A stretch of DNA of 35,826 bases from a virus: the IMG/VR virus record IMGVR_UViG_3300021092_003656, positions 1-35,826 of that record. One strand, written 5' to 3'. Positions 14,966 through 23,993 of the stretch are shown one piece after another. The notes under the pieces are model-generated. The model worked only from the letters and a program-made list of their open reading frames with translations, made no database searches and was not told the DNA's origin. Positions within the stretch are counted from its first letter, which is position 1. Every line of letters starts with the position of its first letter. The translations under genes were made by a program, and so were the position numbers.

Positions 14966-15583
14966 TTAAGTACTTGTCCCTAGTATTGACTTACATTTTT
15001 CTATAAAATTGCCGTAATTGTATCTAATTTCAAACTGATGATATAATACGTCTATATTACTATATTTGTAAGTAGTCCCTATTCCAAACTCTCTATCATA
15101 ACCTAATCGCCATTTAGGTTGCTCAATACTTGACACCTTAAAAAACTTTACTTTAATTGCCCTCTCTTCACATCGCCAAGTCAACTCTTCAGCAACATCA
15201 CTTCTAAAGTTTTGATTTAACTGAGGGGATTCTAATTTTTTATACAAATTAGAAGATAATCCCATACACCCTGGCCCGGCATATATATGATATCTCGGAT
15301 GGCCCGTCTGCTCAATACCAATTAAACATTCTTCTTTTAATAATTCCTCTTGTATAATAGAATCAAAATTAGGTACTAATGGAATACAGTCTATGTCAAA
15401 AAATATAGTATAATCTGTTTTCGCCTCTGTTAAGATTTTTTCTAAAAACTGACCATGATCGTACCCACCTATATATTGATCGATAGGCAAATTTAGAAAA
15501 TCAAAAACTTTTTTTTGATATTCAACAACTTCTGAAGGAATATTACCGTATGTATAAGAGACAGCTCGAAAGGATGGGGTCAT
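14966..15583 (-). CDS. Glycosyltransferase-like protein (GT-A, DxD)
   Basis: 205 residues with TIFFDIDCIPL (DxD metal and sugar-nucleotide motif, near 75), then IYAGPGCMGLS. The protein is shorter than most GT-A enzymes. It is the last of five minus-strand sugar-transferase genes and overlaps the upstream one by 4 nt (ATGA). Its stop lies 4 nt from the convergent protease gene. Donor and acceptor are unknown. Confidence 0.6.
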   Translation of the reverse strand: MTPSFRAVSYTYGNIPSEVVEYQKKVFDFLNLPIDQYIGGYDHGQFLEKILTEAKTDYTIFFDIDCIPLVPNFDSIIQEELLKEECLIGIEQTGHPRYHIYAGPGCMGLSSNLYKKLESPQLNQNFRSDVAEELTWRCEERAIKVKFFKVSSIEQPKWRLGYDREFGIGTTYKYSNIDVLYHQFEIRYNYGNFIEKCKSILGTST

Positions 15584-16188
15584 TTAACTGAGCATTTCCA
15601 ATTCGAATCATAATGACTTTTTTGATCAAAAAACGGACTAGTCCAACTATTTTTTAGTTTTTGTGTAGATATTATTGTATTTAACATTATATCAACCTGG
15701 TTTTGAAAATGATAATTTGAAAGTATAGTTGGGATACATTTTTTATTTACTAGAAACGCATGAGTACATCTTGTAGTATAATCCTCTCTATAATATAGGT
15801 GTTTACCGCTTATCTCAGGCTCTCTAATGCCTAGGTAATGCACACCACCTACCCAACAAATATCTCCATCAGTTTCTTTCATTTCCTTAATACATGTCTC
15901 TATAAATTCTATAGCGTTAGGCACACTTAGTAACGCAACATCATCTTCAATATAAAGCGCGACATCTATATTATTTTCTAATTGGGTACAAAATGAATGA
16001 TAATGTTTAAACGAAAGAGACATTTCCCCAGCCGTAATTTTATTAGTACCTTGAAAAAGAGATGGTGGAAAGCTTTCTACCCATACAGTTTTGTATGGAA
16101 AAGAAACAGCTTTTAGATCATTTAGAAGAGCTTCTTTTCTATAACCTAAAGGAGAATGATGCATTACAAAAGTTGTTAAATCGGTCAT
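15580..16188 (-). CDS. Glycosyltransferase family 25-like (LPS/O-glycan type)
   Basis: 202 residues. The order KITAGEMSLSFKHYHSF then VALYIEDDVALL is the GT25 signature (GExGCxxSH then EDD). CWVGGVHYLG and THAFLVNKKC follow. GT25 enzymes add sugars such as galactose to LPS or proteins. It overlaps the downstream gene by 4 nt and lies 3 nt from the upstream one. The substrate cannot be told from sequence. Confidence 0.72.
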   Translation of the reverse strand: MTDLTTFVMHHSPLGYRKEALLNDLKAVSFPYKTVWVESFPPSLFQGTNKITAGEMSLSFKHYHSFCTQLENNIDVALYIEDDVALLSVPNAIEFIETCIKEMKETDGDICWVGGVHYLGIREPEISGKHLYYREDYTTRCTHAFLVNKKCIPTILSNYHFQNQVDIMLNTIISTQKLKNSWTSPFFDQKSHYDSNWKCSVK

Positions 16189-16191
16189 AAA

Positions 16192-17019
16192 TTATTTTAT
16201 AGGTATAATTTTGGTAAGCCACTCAGGGTGCTGACCTGTAAAAGGTTTTGTAGAAGAACCATTAACAGGTGTAGCTTTATCTACTAACCAATCTTTATAT
16301 GTTTGCTCCGTCCAAGATTGCTTATAGAAACGGGCTTTAAAACTAATTTGCTCTGGTGTTACATAAGAATAGTGAAACATTTTCAATCCAACCTTTAGTG
16401 TTTCCTCTCTTGGTATCAATTGCAAGGTATTGCAATCTGTTCCATCTGGTAACAAATATACAGGTGGTTCGTGGCTCTGCCACTTGCTTCCTGGTTTGTG
16501 TCTAAAAATACGTCTCCAAGGTAAATTGTTTCCCCATGTGTAGGGGCAGGATTCATCTATACAATTAAAATAATCTCCCCAAAAATGATTTGCAAAAAAA
16601 TGTACTGCATTAGGCTCATACTTTTGCAATATATTTTTTATTTTCAATATATCTTTTTTGTGATAAAATTCATCTACATCGATTTGCCAGATGTAATCAC
16701 CATTGGCTACTTTGCTCCACTCATTACACATTTGTGTTTTACCATTCCAGAATCCTTTTGCTTCTACTAAAATAATCTTATTTTGAGGATCTGGAAAATT
16801 CTTGATAATACTAACAGTACTATCATTAGACTTACCATCCTCAGTACACCAGGTTGCATCACCATCAAAATAATGGGTTTTATTATCTGATTTTGTTGCA
16901 CCTTCTACGATAACTATTTGATCTGCAAGAAAATATAACTGTTCCAACTGAGCCTGAAGCATACCAACTGGAGCAAATTTTTCTGCATTAAAAACAATCA
17001 TACCAGCTGTAATTTTCAT
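16192..17019 (-). CDS. Glycosyltransferase family 2-like
   Basis: 275 residues. MKITAGMIVFNAEKF is the N-terminal strand of a GT2 fold. The DxD equivalent is YIWQIDVDEFYH, and NLPWRRIFRHKPG follows in the acceptor part. The gene overlaps its upstream neighbour by 4 nt (ATGA), so the cluster is likely one operon. The resemblance is to GT2 enzymes of unclear specificity. Confidence 0.72.
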   Translation of the reverse strand: MKITAGMIVFNAEKFAPVGMLQAQLEQLYFLADQIVIVEGATKSDNKTHYFDGDATWCTEDGKSNDSTVSIIKNFPDPQNKIILVEAKGFWNGKTQMCNEWSKVANGDYIWQIDVDEFYHKKDILKIKNILQKYEPNAVHFFANHFWGDYFNCIDESCPYTWGNNLPWRRIFRHKPGSKWQSHEPPVYLLPDGTDCNTLQLIPREETLKVGLKMFHYSYVTPEQISFKARFYKQSWTEQTYKDWLVDKATPVNGSSTKPFTGQHPEWLTKIIPIK

Positions 17020-17705
17020 ATAATATAATTCCAGCTCAATCTACTATTGGTAACGTTGTGATTACGATTACTTCGTAAATAAACATGATAGTACAACTCA
17101 TTAGTTAAGTCAAGAGAATCTGCAATATGCTTAAAACAACTATCCATAACATGGATTTGCTTGGCATTTTCAATTATAGTACAGTAATCAAATATATTTT
17201 CAACCGCTCTATCTGGCCTGTAATGTGTAATCCCTTGAGGTAGCATCTTGTCAGGTATCAAGAGCCCCCTCTCCTTGTCATCATGAATAAAAATATATTC
17301 TCCTTTCACTAGGCCGCTTTTACTAAAAAGATTTTCTTCTGATATTTTATCTCTCTCTACATAAAAATCTGTCCATCTGCGCTCGTATTTTAAGCCAACC
17401 TGCCTATAAAAACATTCATCAAACCTATATTTTTCTAATAGATGCTCTATATTACCAAAACCAAGCCATATTTTATTTTTTACATCTACTGTATCTAAAA
17501 GTTTATCAATATCACACTCATTAATCACAATCAATTCTAGGTTAGGTATGTCCCTATACATAAACTTAATACTTTTTTCATATTCAGGCTTTACGAAAGT
17601 GACAACGTTTTTATATTTTTTACATATATTACGTACGATAGCGTTACATAATATCATGTCACCTAGACCCATATGTGACCTTACATAAAATTTTTCTTCT
17701 AACAT
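17016..17705 (-). CDS. Glycosyltransferase family 9-like (GT-B)
   Basis: 229 residues. The N-terminus FYVRSHMGLGDMILCNAIVRN has the GxGD loop of heptosyltransferase/GT9 or GT-B nucleotide-sugar enzymes. The C-terminal half has AKQIHVMDSCFKHIADSL, like the D-S loop that binds donor in GT9. It overlaps the upstream gene by 7 nt. It is shorter than bacterial heptosyltransferases (about 320-350), so it may be a minimal version. Confidence 0.6.
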   Translation of the reverse strand: MLEEKFYVRSHMGLGDMILCNAIVRNICKKYKNVVTFVKPEYEKSIKFMYRDIPNLELIVINECDIDKLLDTVDVKNKIWLGFGNIEHLLEKYRFDECFYRQVGLKYERRWTDFYVERDKISEENLFSKSGLVKGEYIFIHDDKERGLLIPDKMLPQGITHYRPDRAVENIFDYCTIIENAKQIHVMDSCFKHIADSLDLTNELYYHVYLRSNRNHNVTNSRLSWNYII

Positions 17706-18430
17706 ATTAAACCTCTATGATGTTGAAATAATTGAGGGTAATCATATTTTTCAGTTATATAAGAATTACCCCACTCAGATGGTTCTCTTGCTAAAGTAAT
17801 ATTATACTTAATAGCCAAAAGCGAAAGAATGGATTGATCGTGCCTGTGGTCTTTGTAATCTTTGTGGTTTGGCTTTTTGCTTGGCAAATCGGTAATAATT
17901 TCATCAGTTTCACACCATTTTAAATATTCGTTAAAAAACTTAACAGAAAACTTATTCTTCTGCACTATGATGTATGAACCATCTATTTGATTGCCCTCTG
18001 TATATTTTTCACCTGTACAGCCCATACGTTCAAAACAATCATATTTTGTCCACATGTAATTTTTCCATATTGTCCCTGGGGGTGCACCATCTCTATTCTC
18101 AAATAATAAAATACCGGTTTCTTCTTTTAAACAAAGATCTATTACAGGCTTTGGATCATTTATTATTAAATTACCACTATCTACATAAAACACCAAATCA
18201 CCGTCTTTGAGAAGGTTTAATGTATTGAGTATAATATATGGTTTCCATAGCCAATAACCACACCCTCTAGGTTGCTGTAAGATATGCTTATTTTTGTCCT
18301 TAAATTCATTATTGAGCAAGTCTATTGTATAAGAGGCATGTCCGGAAAAATACTTTTTACCAGATTCAACTAACATGCCTTGACTGCGAAAAAAACGCTC
18401 GTTTGCAAAGCTTACCAGTACAGTCTTCAC
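17699..18430 (-). CDS. Glycosyltransferase-like protein (GT-A, DSG motif)
   Basis: 243 residues, GTG start. Seen: RGCGYWLWKPYII, then DLVFYVDSGNLI (a DxD-like variant), then QIDGSYIIVQKN and KDHRHDQSIL. The W-x-W-KPYII followed by a YxDSG pattern is that of small sugar transferases in phage and capsule clusters. It is first in the five-gene minus run; its start lies 57 nt from the divergent GT-D gene. Confidence 0.62.
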   Translation of the reverse strand: MKTVLVSFANERFFRSQGMLVESGKKYFSGHASYTIDLLNNEFKDKNKHILQQPRGCGYWLWKPYIILNTLNLLKDGDLVFYVDSGNLIINDPKPVIDLCLKEETGILLFENRDGAPPGTIWKNYMWTKYDCFERMGCTGEKYTEGNQIDGSYIIVQKNKFSVKFFNEYLKWCETDEIITDLPSKKPNHKDYKDHRHDQSILSLLAIKYNITLAREPSEWGNSYITEKYDYPQLFQHHRGLIC

Positions 18431-18487
18431 TTATTAATTTTATATCATAATCAATGGATTTCAATGATATATACATTAAAATAAAGT

Positions 18488-19354
18488 ATGGATTTTAAAG
18501 TGTTAAACTTTTTGGAAGGCGGTGTGGAAATATATGAGGCTTTAAAAACTGGTAAACCGTTGTGTATAGGTAAGATAGGTAATGCCGAATTAATGTGTGC
18601 GTACAATTATTTTTTTGCCAAACATCACAATCAAAGCCCAATTTCCTGGAACCCGACAGTTGTAAATGAAATTTTTGTTAATGCTGGGGTCTTTCCTCAG
18701 ACAGAAGAGGCTAGAATATATTTTTGTGAACAACTATCCGACGCGGTAACAGCTACAGATATTATTTCACCTTGGAATAATGGATTAGGGGATTTTGAAC
18801 TAAGATTTATAAAAAGCAGAAATCCTTCCAGTGTATTGGTTGATCTTCAATCATTAGAATCTTTTTATCATGGATTGCCTTGGACTAGTCTTCTAAAGGA
18901 TAAGCGAGTTTTGGTTATAAGCCCTTTTACCGAAACGATAAAAAAACAATATTCAAATAGATTGAGTATCTGGCGAAATCCGGAAGTACTCCCGCAATTT
19001 GATTTAAAAACAATTTTTCACCCGACAAGTAAGGCTATTACTGGTGATAAGAACAAATATCTAACATGGAAAGAAATGATCGATGATATCAAATATCAAA
19101 TGTTTCAAGCTGATTACGATGTAGCATTGATAGGTACAGGCGCATCATCATTACCGCTAGCAGCTTTTGCCAAAAATATGAATAAACAAGCAGTACATTT
19201 AGGCGGGGCACTTCAAATGTTATTTGGTATAAAAGGTAAAAGATGGGAACAAATGAGAATTTTTAATCATTTTTATAATAATGCCTGGGTAAGGCCTTCT
19301 GCTGAAGAGACGCCGGAGGGTTATATGAAGATTGAGGGTGGAACTTATTGGTAG
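18488..19354 (+). CDS. GT-D fold glycosyltransferase-like protein
   Basis: 288 residues. The N-terminus CIGKIGNAELM matches the GT-D metal motif region (GxGxxE; E34). The C-terminal signature ALIGTGASSLPLAAF plus VHLGGALQMLFGIKGKRW is characteristic of the GT-D (formerly DUF1792-like) family. It is the only plus-strand gene in the sugar-transferase island. Its last 10 nt overlap the next minus gene. No Shine-Dalgarno site is evident (ATTAAAATAAAGT precedes the ATG). Confidence 0.72.
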   Translation: MDFKVLNFLEGGVEIYEALKTGKPLCIGKIGNAELMCAYNYFFAKHHNQSPISWNPTVVNEIFVNAGVFPQTEEARIYFCEQLSDAVTATDIISPWNNGLGDFELRFIKSRNPSSVLVDLQSLESFYHGLPWTSLLKDKRVLVISPFTETIKKQYSNRLSIWRNPEVLPQFDLKTIFHPTSKAITGDKNKYLTWKEMIDDIKYQMFQADYDVALIGTGASSLPLAAFAKNMNKQAVHLGGALQMLFGIKGKRWEQMRIFNHFYNNAWVRPSAEETPEGYMKIEGGTYW

Positions 19355-20229
19355 AAACTTTTTAAAAGTTGTGCTTGTGCAGCTGCTTGCGCACCCGAAT
19401 AAGACCAATAATTCGTTTTAAACCAAGTATCATTGAAACAGACCTTCTCTAATTCAGCTTCATTTTTATGCGGCGTCCAATAATTTATACCTGGTCTCAC
19501 TAGTAAGACATTAAAGAGGTAGTGATGCCACATATCAACATCAAATCTACAGGGTACCCAGTATAAACTATTATTATAATCTACTTCCAGTGTGGAGTAT
19601 TGATCTCCCCCGCCGTGTTTTATATGAAAGGTGGGTGGTGGCCAGTCGTTACAGAATTTAGATTTTCCATGCCTTAAGCATAATGTAGCGTAATGTACAT
19701 CCCAACAAGGATGGCCTAGGATATAATTCGGAAACTCTAATCGTTTCTTTTTCCACCAAGAAGTCTTAAAAATAAATGTATCAAAACCTGCAACCTGATA
19801 ATGATCGCCTGAAATTGGTTCAGATAAAGTAAAAATAGGCTCAATGGCCAGCCTACTCGCTGGCCATGAATCGTAGTCTGTCTCTAAGAAAACTTTTATT
19901 AGTCTGTCCGAAATTATAATATCATCATTAGTAAATGCAAAATATTCATAATTTAAATCAGCTAATTTATCAAAAACTTCTCTCAACATAGGTATAGTCC
20001 GTGTTGATTCTTTTACATAGTCTTTATTAGATTCTTTTAATACAAATAGGGTTTTTATACCCGGATGCTCTCTACCTTTGATAGCTTTGTCTTCAAATTG
20101 AATATTGTATAAGTCTATAATATCTGGATATTTGCTTTTTACTACAAGAAGTGATTCTATACATAAATCAGTTCGAACTGATTTACCGAACAAATTTACC
20201 CCGAAAGCAATCTTTTTATTAGCTGGCAT
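19345..20229 (-). CDS. Glycosyltransferase-like protein
   Basis: 294 residues. FAFTNDDIIISD looks like the DxD site of a GT-A enzyme. VAGFDTFIFKTSWW and HPCWDVHYATL follow, and HIKHGGGDQYS may hold a metal-binding His. The N-terminus (KIAFGVNLFGKSVRTDLCIES) resembles a nucleotide-binding strand-loop. The start is preceded by AGAGAG, a weak Shine-Dalgarno site, right after the GT2 gene. Specificity unknown. Confidence 0.6.
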   Translation of the reverse strand: MPANKKIAFGVNLFGKSVRTDLCIESLLVVKSKYPDIIDLYNIQFEDKAIKGREHPGIKTLFVLKESNKDYVKESTRTIPMLREVFDKLADLNYEYFAFTNDDIIISDRLIKVFLETDYDSWPASRLAIEPIFTLSEPISGDHYQVAGFDTFIFKTSWWKKKRLEFPNYILGHPCWDVHYATLCLRHGKSKFCNDWPPPTFHIKHGGGDQYSTLEVDYNNSLYWVPCRFDVDMWHHYLFNVLLVRPGINYWTPHKNEAELEKVCFNDTWFKTNYWSYSGAQAAAQAQLLKSFYQ

Positions 20230-21039
20230 TTAATCTCTCTTTGCGTAAAAGCGTTGCAGGTCTTTTAAAATTCTTCTAACTTTCTTTTCATCCATATCTG
20301 GAACTGCACCTTGCCAAGCGGGTAAATAACCATGCTTCTCTTTGAAAAGCTTTACCCCGTGCTCTATATTTGACCGCCAATCTGTTCTCGGTCTTATTGC
20401 ACTACTTTTTTCTGAACATTCTATTTCATCTAAATAATCCATACTATTTGCTATATCCGGAAAATGCCAGTAGGGTGCCCCCATACCAACTTTAAAAATT
20501 CTATAATCATGATCAACATGTTCAAAAGCATTTGTATAGTCTTCATCTATTAAGCCTGCTTTATCTAAACATGCTTTCGAATAATAACAAAAAGCACCAA
20601 CACTGTGTGCATTAAATGCTATCTTTATATCACCGTAATCTATAATATATCGAGGTGTTGGTGCACCACCGGATATATTTCCCTTATTAGCCGGGCCATG
20701 ATATCCAAAATTAAAGTGCTGTATACCTGTTATGTCTTTGGCTCTAATATATTCATTGAATACCTCTGGATCTTTAACTATAATATCATCCTCAATTAAA
20801 AAAAGATCTGTGCAACCCTTTTCAAGCAACGCTTTAAGCAGCTTATTTTTTGATTTGCCTACGCCTAGATTTTGTTCGTTTTGTATAAATTTAAAAGGTC
20901 TTTCGTTTAATAGTCTCTCCCAATCTTCAAATTTCGAACCGTCATTAACTACAACAAGCTCAACATCTTTGGGAATAGTTCTAAAGCATTTAAGAAAAAA
21001 TTTCGGTCGATTACATGTTACAATTCCTACACCCGTCAT
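20230..21039 (-). CDS. Glycosyltransferase family 2
   Basis: 269 residues. VGIVTCNRPKFFLKC begins the GT-A fold, VVVNDGSK is the nucleotide-binding loop, LFLIEDDIIV carries the DxD-type site and NAFEHVDHDYR the acceptor-side acidic motif. This is a clear GT2 protein. TATAATAA at 21044-21051 is 4 nt before the ATG with TTGCAA 15 nt further upstream, so the transcript may be leaderless. Confidence 0.8.
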   Translation of the reverse strand: MTGVGIVTCNRPKFFLKCFRTIPKDVELVVVNDGSKFEDWERLLNERPFKFIQNEQNLGVGKSKNKLLKALLEKGCTDLFLIEDDIIVKDPEVFNEYIRAKDITGIQHFNFGYHGPANKGNISGGAPTPRYIIDYGDIKIAFNAHSVGAFCYYSKACLDKAGLIDEDYTNAFEHVDHDYRIFKVGMGAPYWHFPDIANSMDYLDEIECSEKSSAIRPRTDWRSNIEHGVKLFKEKHGYLPAWQGAVPDMDEKKVRRILKDLQRFYAKRD

Positions 21040-21043
21040 ACGT

Positions 21044-21051
21044 TTATTATA
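21044..21051 (-). promoter_or_regulatory. TATAATAA box, 4 nt before GT2 start
   Basis: Minus-strand TATAATAA followed by ACGT and the ATG at 21039. A possible -35, TTGCAA, lies 15 nt upstream of the box. The layout is the same as for the QueE and FolE genes. Confidence 0.5.
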
Positions 21052-21085
21052 TTAAAAATAATTGTATTGCAACTATATCTAAAGT

Positions 21086-21093
21086 AATAAATA
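21086..21093 (+). promoter_or_regulatory. AATAAATA late-promoter-like box
   Basis: AATAAATA ends 6 nt before the ATG at 21100; no Shine-Dalgarno site is seen. Confidence 0.5.
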
Positions 21094-21099
21094 ACTGAT

Positions 21100-21927
21100 A
21101 TGTCGACGTTTAACAAGGTTAATATTAAAGAGTTAAACCAAATAGAGGAAATTGTCAACGGCAATTATCTTATTGTTGAAAATAGTACAGGCACAAACAT
21201 TATAGATTTTAAAGATTTTGTAATAGGGCCAAACAATACTAGTTTTTATACATCTGTAGCCACTATTAGTAGTCGGGTTAATACCTTGAGTGCTACGGTA
21301 GAGTCTCGCCAACCAGGGTTTACCACTGTTATTAGATACGCACCTACTGGTGGGGGGTCAGCATCCGGTGTAACATTTCCCGCCGGTGTTAACAATATTA
21401 AGGTGACTATAGTAGGTGGCGGGGGAGGTGGAGGCGGCTCCAGCAGCTCAGGAGCTGGAGGTGGTGGTGGCGGGGGCAGTACAAACATAAAATATTTTAC
21501 AAATGTAAGAGGTAAAACATATTCTTATGTGGTTGGCGCCGGTGGTGCTGCAGCTGCAGCAGGCGGTCAGTCCACCTTTACGGTTACAGGAGAAACACAG
21601 GTTATAGCACCGGGAGGTTCTGGTGGCACTGTTGGGTCTGCTGGAGGTGCGGTCGCCGGTGGGGCAGGGGGATTAGCAGGGTCTGGTGGTGATATACCTT
21701 TAGCAGGCTCTTCTGGTGAAAATGGTATTGCGGGGAGTACTGCGGCGTTTGCTGCAGGCGGACGAGGCGGACCAGGGTTTATGGGCTCAGGAGCCGGTCG
21801 CGGTGGTAATGGTAGTAACGTGAGCGGTCAAAACGGTTCAGATAATACGGGAGCCGGCGGTGGTGGAGGTTCTGCAAGCGGTGCTGGTGGTAGTGGAGCA
21901 GCCGGGGTTGTTATTATAGAGTATTAA
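21100..21927 (+). CDS. Glycine-rich tail-tip / adhesin-like protein
   Basis: 275 residues. The first 75 are polar with a coiled-coil-like stretch (TSVATISSRVNTLSATVES) that echoes the long fibre. From about 95 the protein is a glycine-rich domain (VTIVGGGGGGGGSSSSG to SGAAGVVIIEY) of the kind found at phage tail-fibre tips and T4-type gp38 adhesins, which form polyglycine-II packing. The beta strand KVTIVGGGG and the closing GVVIIEY are typical ends of such domains. Probably host recognition. Its last 14 nt overlap the convergent small gene. Confidence 0.75.
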   Translation: MSTFNKVNIKELNQIEEIVNGNYLIVENSTGTNIIDFKDFVIGPNNTSFYTSVATISSRVNTLSATVESRQPGFTTVIRYAPTGGGSASGVTFPAGVNNIKVTIVGGGGGGGGSSSSGAGGGGGGGSTNIKYFTNVRGKTYSYVVGAGGAAAAAGGQSTFTVTGETQVIAPGGSGGTVGSAGGAVAGGAGGLAGSGGDIPLAGSSGENGIAGSTAAFAAGGRGGPGFMGSGAGRGGNGSNVSGQNGSDNTGAGGGGGSASGAGGSGAAGVVIIEY

Positions 21928-22144
21928 TATTTACGTTATCCTTATGAAAGGGTAGCGCCTTAATCATTTTCTGTAAAATTCTTCTATCATCAATATTCAT
22001 TGACTTTAACCTTGCATATTCTTTTCGAAAAGAATTTATAAATTCTTCAGATAGATTAAAGTTTCTTGGATAAAACAGTCTATGAATGGTTTTAATTGAC
22101 TTAAAACTTTCCATTATAAAATTGTAATTTTTATCAAATAACAT
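21914..22144 (-). CDS. Small hypothetical protein
   Basis: 76 residues, basic and helical (FINSFRKEYARLKSM, RRILQKMIKAL). No family recognised. It has an AATAAATA box 5 nt before the ATG. It lies 11 nt after the kinase-like gene stop and overlaps the glycine-rich gene tail to tail. Being antisense to so little of its neighbour, it is more likely a real gene than a shadow. Confidence 0.55.
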   Translation of the reverse strand: MLFDKNYNFIMESFKSIKTIHRLFYPRNFNLSEEFINSFRKEYARLKSMNIDDRRILQKMIKALPFHKDNVNINTL

Positions 22145-22149
22145 TAAGA

Positions 22150-22157
22150 TATTTATT
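22150..22157 (-). promoter_or_regulatory. AATAAATA late-promoter-like box
   Basis: Minus-strand AATAAATA, 5 nt before the ATG at 22144; it overlaps the stop of the kinase-like gene. Confidence 0.45.
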
Positions 22158-22851
22158 ACAAAATACCTTTTTCTTTAGCAGCTAACCCTTTTTGTTCTCT
22201 TAGAAGGCTTTCCATTTTGGCGATTTCATCCATATTTACTAGGCTTTGTTCTTCACCATACATACTACCTTCTGGGGTAATATACATACTAATAAGATCT
22301 ATTCTTTCTTCTGTTGTCCCTTTAAGTTCAATTAGCCCCGGGCTATCGTGAGGAGGAAAGAAGGGTGAAGCACCTGTTGATAGAAGCTGACTGTAAATAG
22401 CCCTAAAAATATTATCAGTTTCCATAACAAACTCTGGGTCAACTTCTCTTATATTATTATTGACTATAGGTCCCATTAAATCTCTGGTTGATAGAAATAT
22501 AATATCCAAGGTTCTCATACTCTCTTTTACAAGTTCTATTGATTCATCTATATATTGCTTGTTAAACCCTTTTATACCCTTATCATGGCACCATAGCGAA
22601 TATACTACGTTATCAAGCCCACACCTATCATAAACAATATTATCATGTAAGGTATATCCTTTTTGTTGATCTACCATAAACTGCAAAATACTACGTTGAA
22701 TCTTTTTATCTGTTCTCTTACTATGCTTATTATTTGATATTAATGTTCTGTATGAAGTTTCTGGAGACTTGTAATTTGGCCATTTGGCTAAAAAGGCGCT
22801 AATTGTTGTTGTTTTACCTGTACAAGCGGCTCCGCTAAAAGCTATACGCAT
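22156..22851 (-). CDS. P-loop kinase, NadR-kinase/AAA_28-like
   Basis: 231 residues. MRIAFSGAACTGKTTTISAF is a Walker A loop at the very N-terminus. DNIVYDRCGLDNVVYSLW is the DR-containing strand and helix typical of nucleoside and nucleotide kinases. LDIIFLSTRD follows as the next strand. The layout matches AAA_28 proteins, including the ribosylnicotinamide kinase part of NadR. The substrate could be nicotinamide riboside or a (deoxy)nucleoside; I cannot decide. It sits just downstream of the Pro-rich gene. An NMNAT-like gene at 31237-31863 makes NAD salvage worth testing. Confidence 0.65.
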   Translation of the reverse strand: MRIAFSGAACTGKTTTISAFLAKWPNYKSPETSYRTLISNNKHSKRTDKKIQRSILQFMVDQQKGYTLHDNIVYDRCGLDNVVYSLWCHDKGIKGFNKQYIDESIELVKESMRTLDIIFLSTRDLMGPIVNNNIREVDPEFVMETDNIFRAIYSQLLSTGASPFFPPHDSPGLIELKGTTEERIDLISMYITPEGSMYGEEQSLVNMDEIAKMESLLREQKGLAAKEKGIL

Positions 22852-22876
22852 ATCTTATTTTATAATATAATTGTAA

Positions 22877-23746
22877 TTAATCTAGATTGGGTTCCCCGAC
22901 TAAACCACCAAAAGCACCAGGGGCCTCGTATTTTCTTTTCTTTTGATCTGCTTTCCACTTCTTAAATCTTTGGGCCACTTCTTCAGGGGACTGCATATCA
23001 GCGGGAAGCTCTTCTATGGGCTGCTTACCTTTCATAACTTGCTTCCACACACTATTAGGTGATAGATTAGAGTTGTCAGTATAGGATTGTCCCATAGCAT
23101 AAGGTGTTAGTGATTGGTAGTTAGGAAACCCTTCTTCTGGACGTTCTAATTTAAAATTGCCTGTTTTAGAAAATTTTAATTGTGGTGGTGGGGCTACGAT
23201 AGGTGCTTGACCAGCCGTTTTATCTTGTACAGCATCTTTGGCTACAGCAATTTCTTTTTCTTTAGCACCAACATTTTGTGCAGTATTAGTAATTGATCGA
23301 TCAACAGGAACTGCTTGATCTACTGGCACTGCTTGATCTACTGGTACTGGTTGTGCTGCATCAGGTGTTTTTACACCTGCTGGCGCCGGTGCAGAAATTT
23401 CAGGCGTACCCCCGACTACATCTGGTGCTGGAGAAACCCCAGGGGTACTACCACCAACTACATCTGGTGCATTAGTTGAAGGTATTGGAGGAACTAAGGG
23501 TGGATATGTTTTAGGCTTATTTTTATCTATTTCAGGTTTTACATCTGTTTCTGTTGGAGTCGGTAATGGAGGCGCCCAAGCACCACCCCCCACACCGACC
23601 AGGGTTCCTACTAATACAGAAAAAAGACCTGCTACCCACGGGGCCACTTTAGTTAATGCGGGTATAGCAACCGCTGCGGCCGCAGGGTTCTCTTGTAAAA
23701 TTTGTAAAATTTCGTTTGCTTTCTTATCAAACTTATTAAGAATCAC
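22877..23746 (-). CDS. Pro/Val-rich protein with membrane segment
   Basis: 289 residues from GTG at 23746; a TTG at 23749 is also possible. AATAAATA is 4 nt before the GTG. A hydrophobic stretch (VAPWVAGLFSVLVGTLVGVG, about 36-55) is followed by a long Pro-rich disordered region with short repeats (PVDQAV twice, PDVVGG twice) and a charged C-terminus. The 18-bp repeat coding DQAVPV occurs at 23298-23350. Perhaps a tail or membrane-associated structural protein; no family recognised. Confidence 0.6.
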   Translation of the reverse strand: MILNKFDKKANEILQILQENPAAAAVAIPALTKVAPWVAGLFSVLVGTLVGVGGGAWAPPLPTPTETDVKPEIDKNKPKTYPPLVPPIPSTNAPDVVGGSTPGVSPAPDVVGGTPEISAPAPAGVKTPDAAQPVPVDQAVPVDQAVPVDRSITNTAQNVGAKEKEIAVAKDAVQDKTAGQAPIVAPPPQLKFSKTGNFKLERPEEGFPNYQSLTPYAMGQSYTDNSNLSPNSVWKQVMKGKQPIEELPADMQSPEEVAQRFKKWKADQKKRKYEAPGAFGGLVGEPNLD

Positions 23747-23750
23747 CAAT

Positions 23751-23758
23751 TATTTATT
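23751..23758 (-). promoter_or_regulatory. AATAAATA late-promoter-like box
   Basis: Minus-strand AATAAATA, 4 nt before GTG at 23746 (1 nt before the alternative TTG). Confidence 0.45.
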
Positions 23759-23762
23759 ATAA

Positions 23763-23960
23763 TTAGCGATTGATAACAGAAGCAAGCTTAGACTTAAACT
23801 GCAATACAAACTTATCTACAAAAGTATCTAATGCCTTATTACCAGCTTCTAGACCTTCAGTTTTAATAATATTGGTAAGTTCATCCTGATTTAATAGTAC
23901 TCTAAATGATTCATCACCACCATTTTCACCAGAAATAGTTACATCGATGTTTACGTTCAT
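23763..23960 (-). CDS. Small hypothetical protein
   Basis: 65 residues: a beta-like start (MNVNIDVTISGENGG), then acidic helices (LNQDELTNIIKTEGLEAGNKAL) and a basic end (FKSKLASVINR). No family recognised. It lies between the QueE gene and the Pro-rich gene on minus. No Shine-Dalgarno site; an AT-rich box (TTTAAATTAACTT) precedes the ATG. Confidence 0.6.
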   Translation of the reverse strand: MNVNIDVTISGENGGDESFRVLLNQDELTNIIKTEGLEAGNKALDTFVDKFVLQFKSKLASVINR

Positions 23961-23993
23961 AAGTTAATTTAAATAAAGAGTATAAAAAATCAA

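Noticed and set aside
21246-21488. Minus-strand poly-proline open frame
   Set aside because: It is the antisense of GGN glycine codons in the tail-tip gene.
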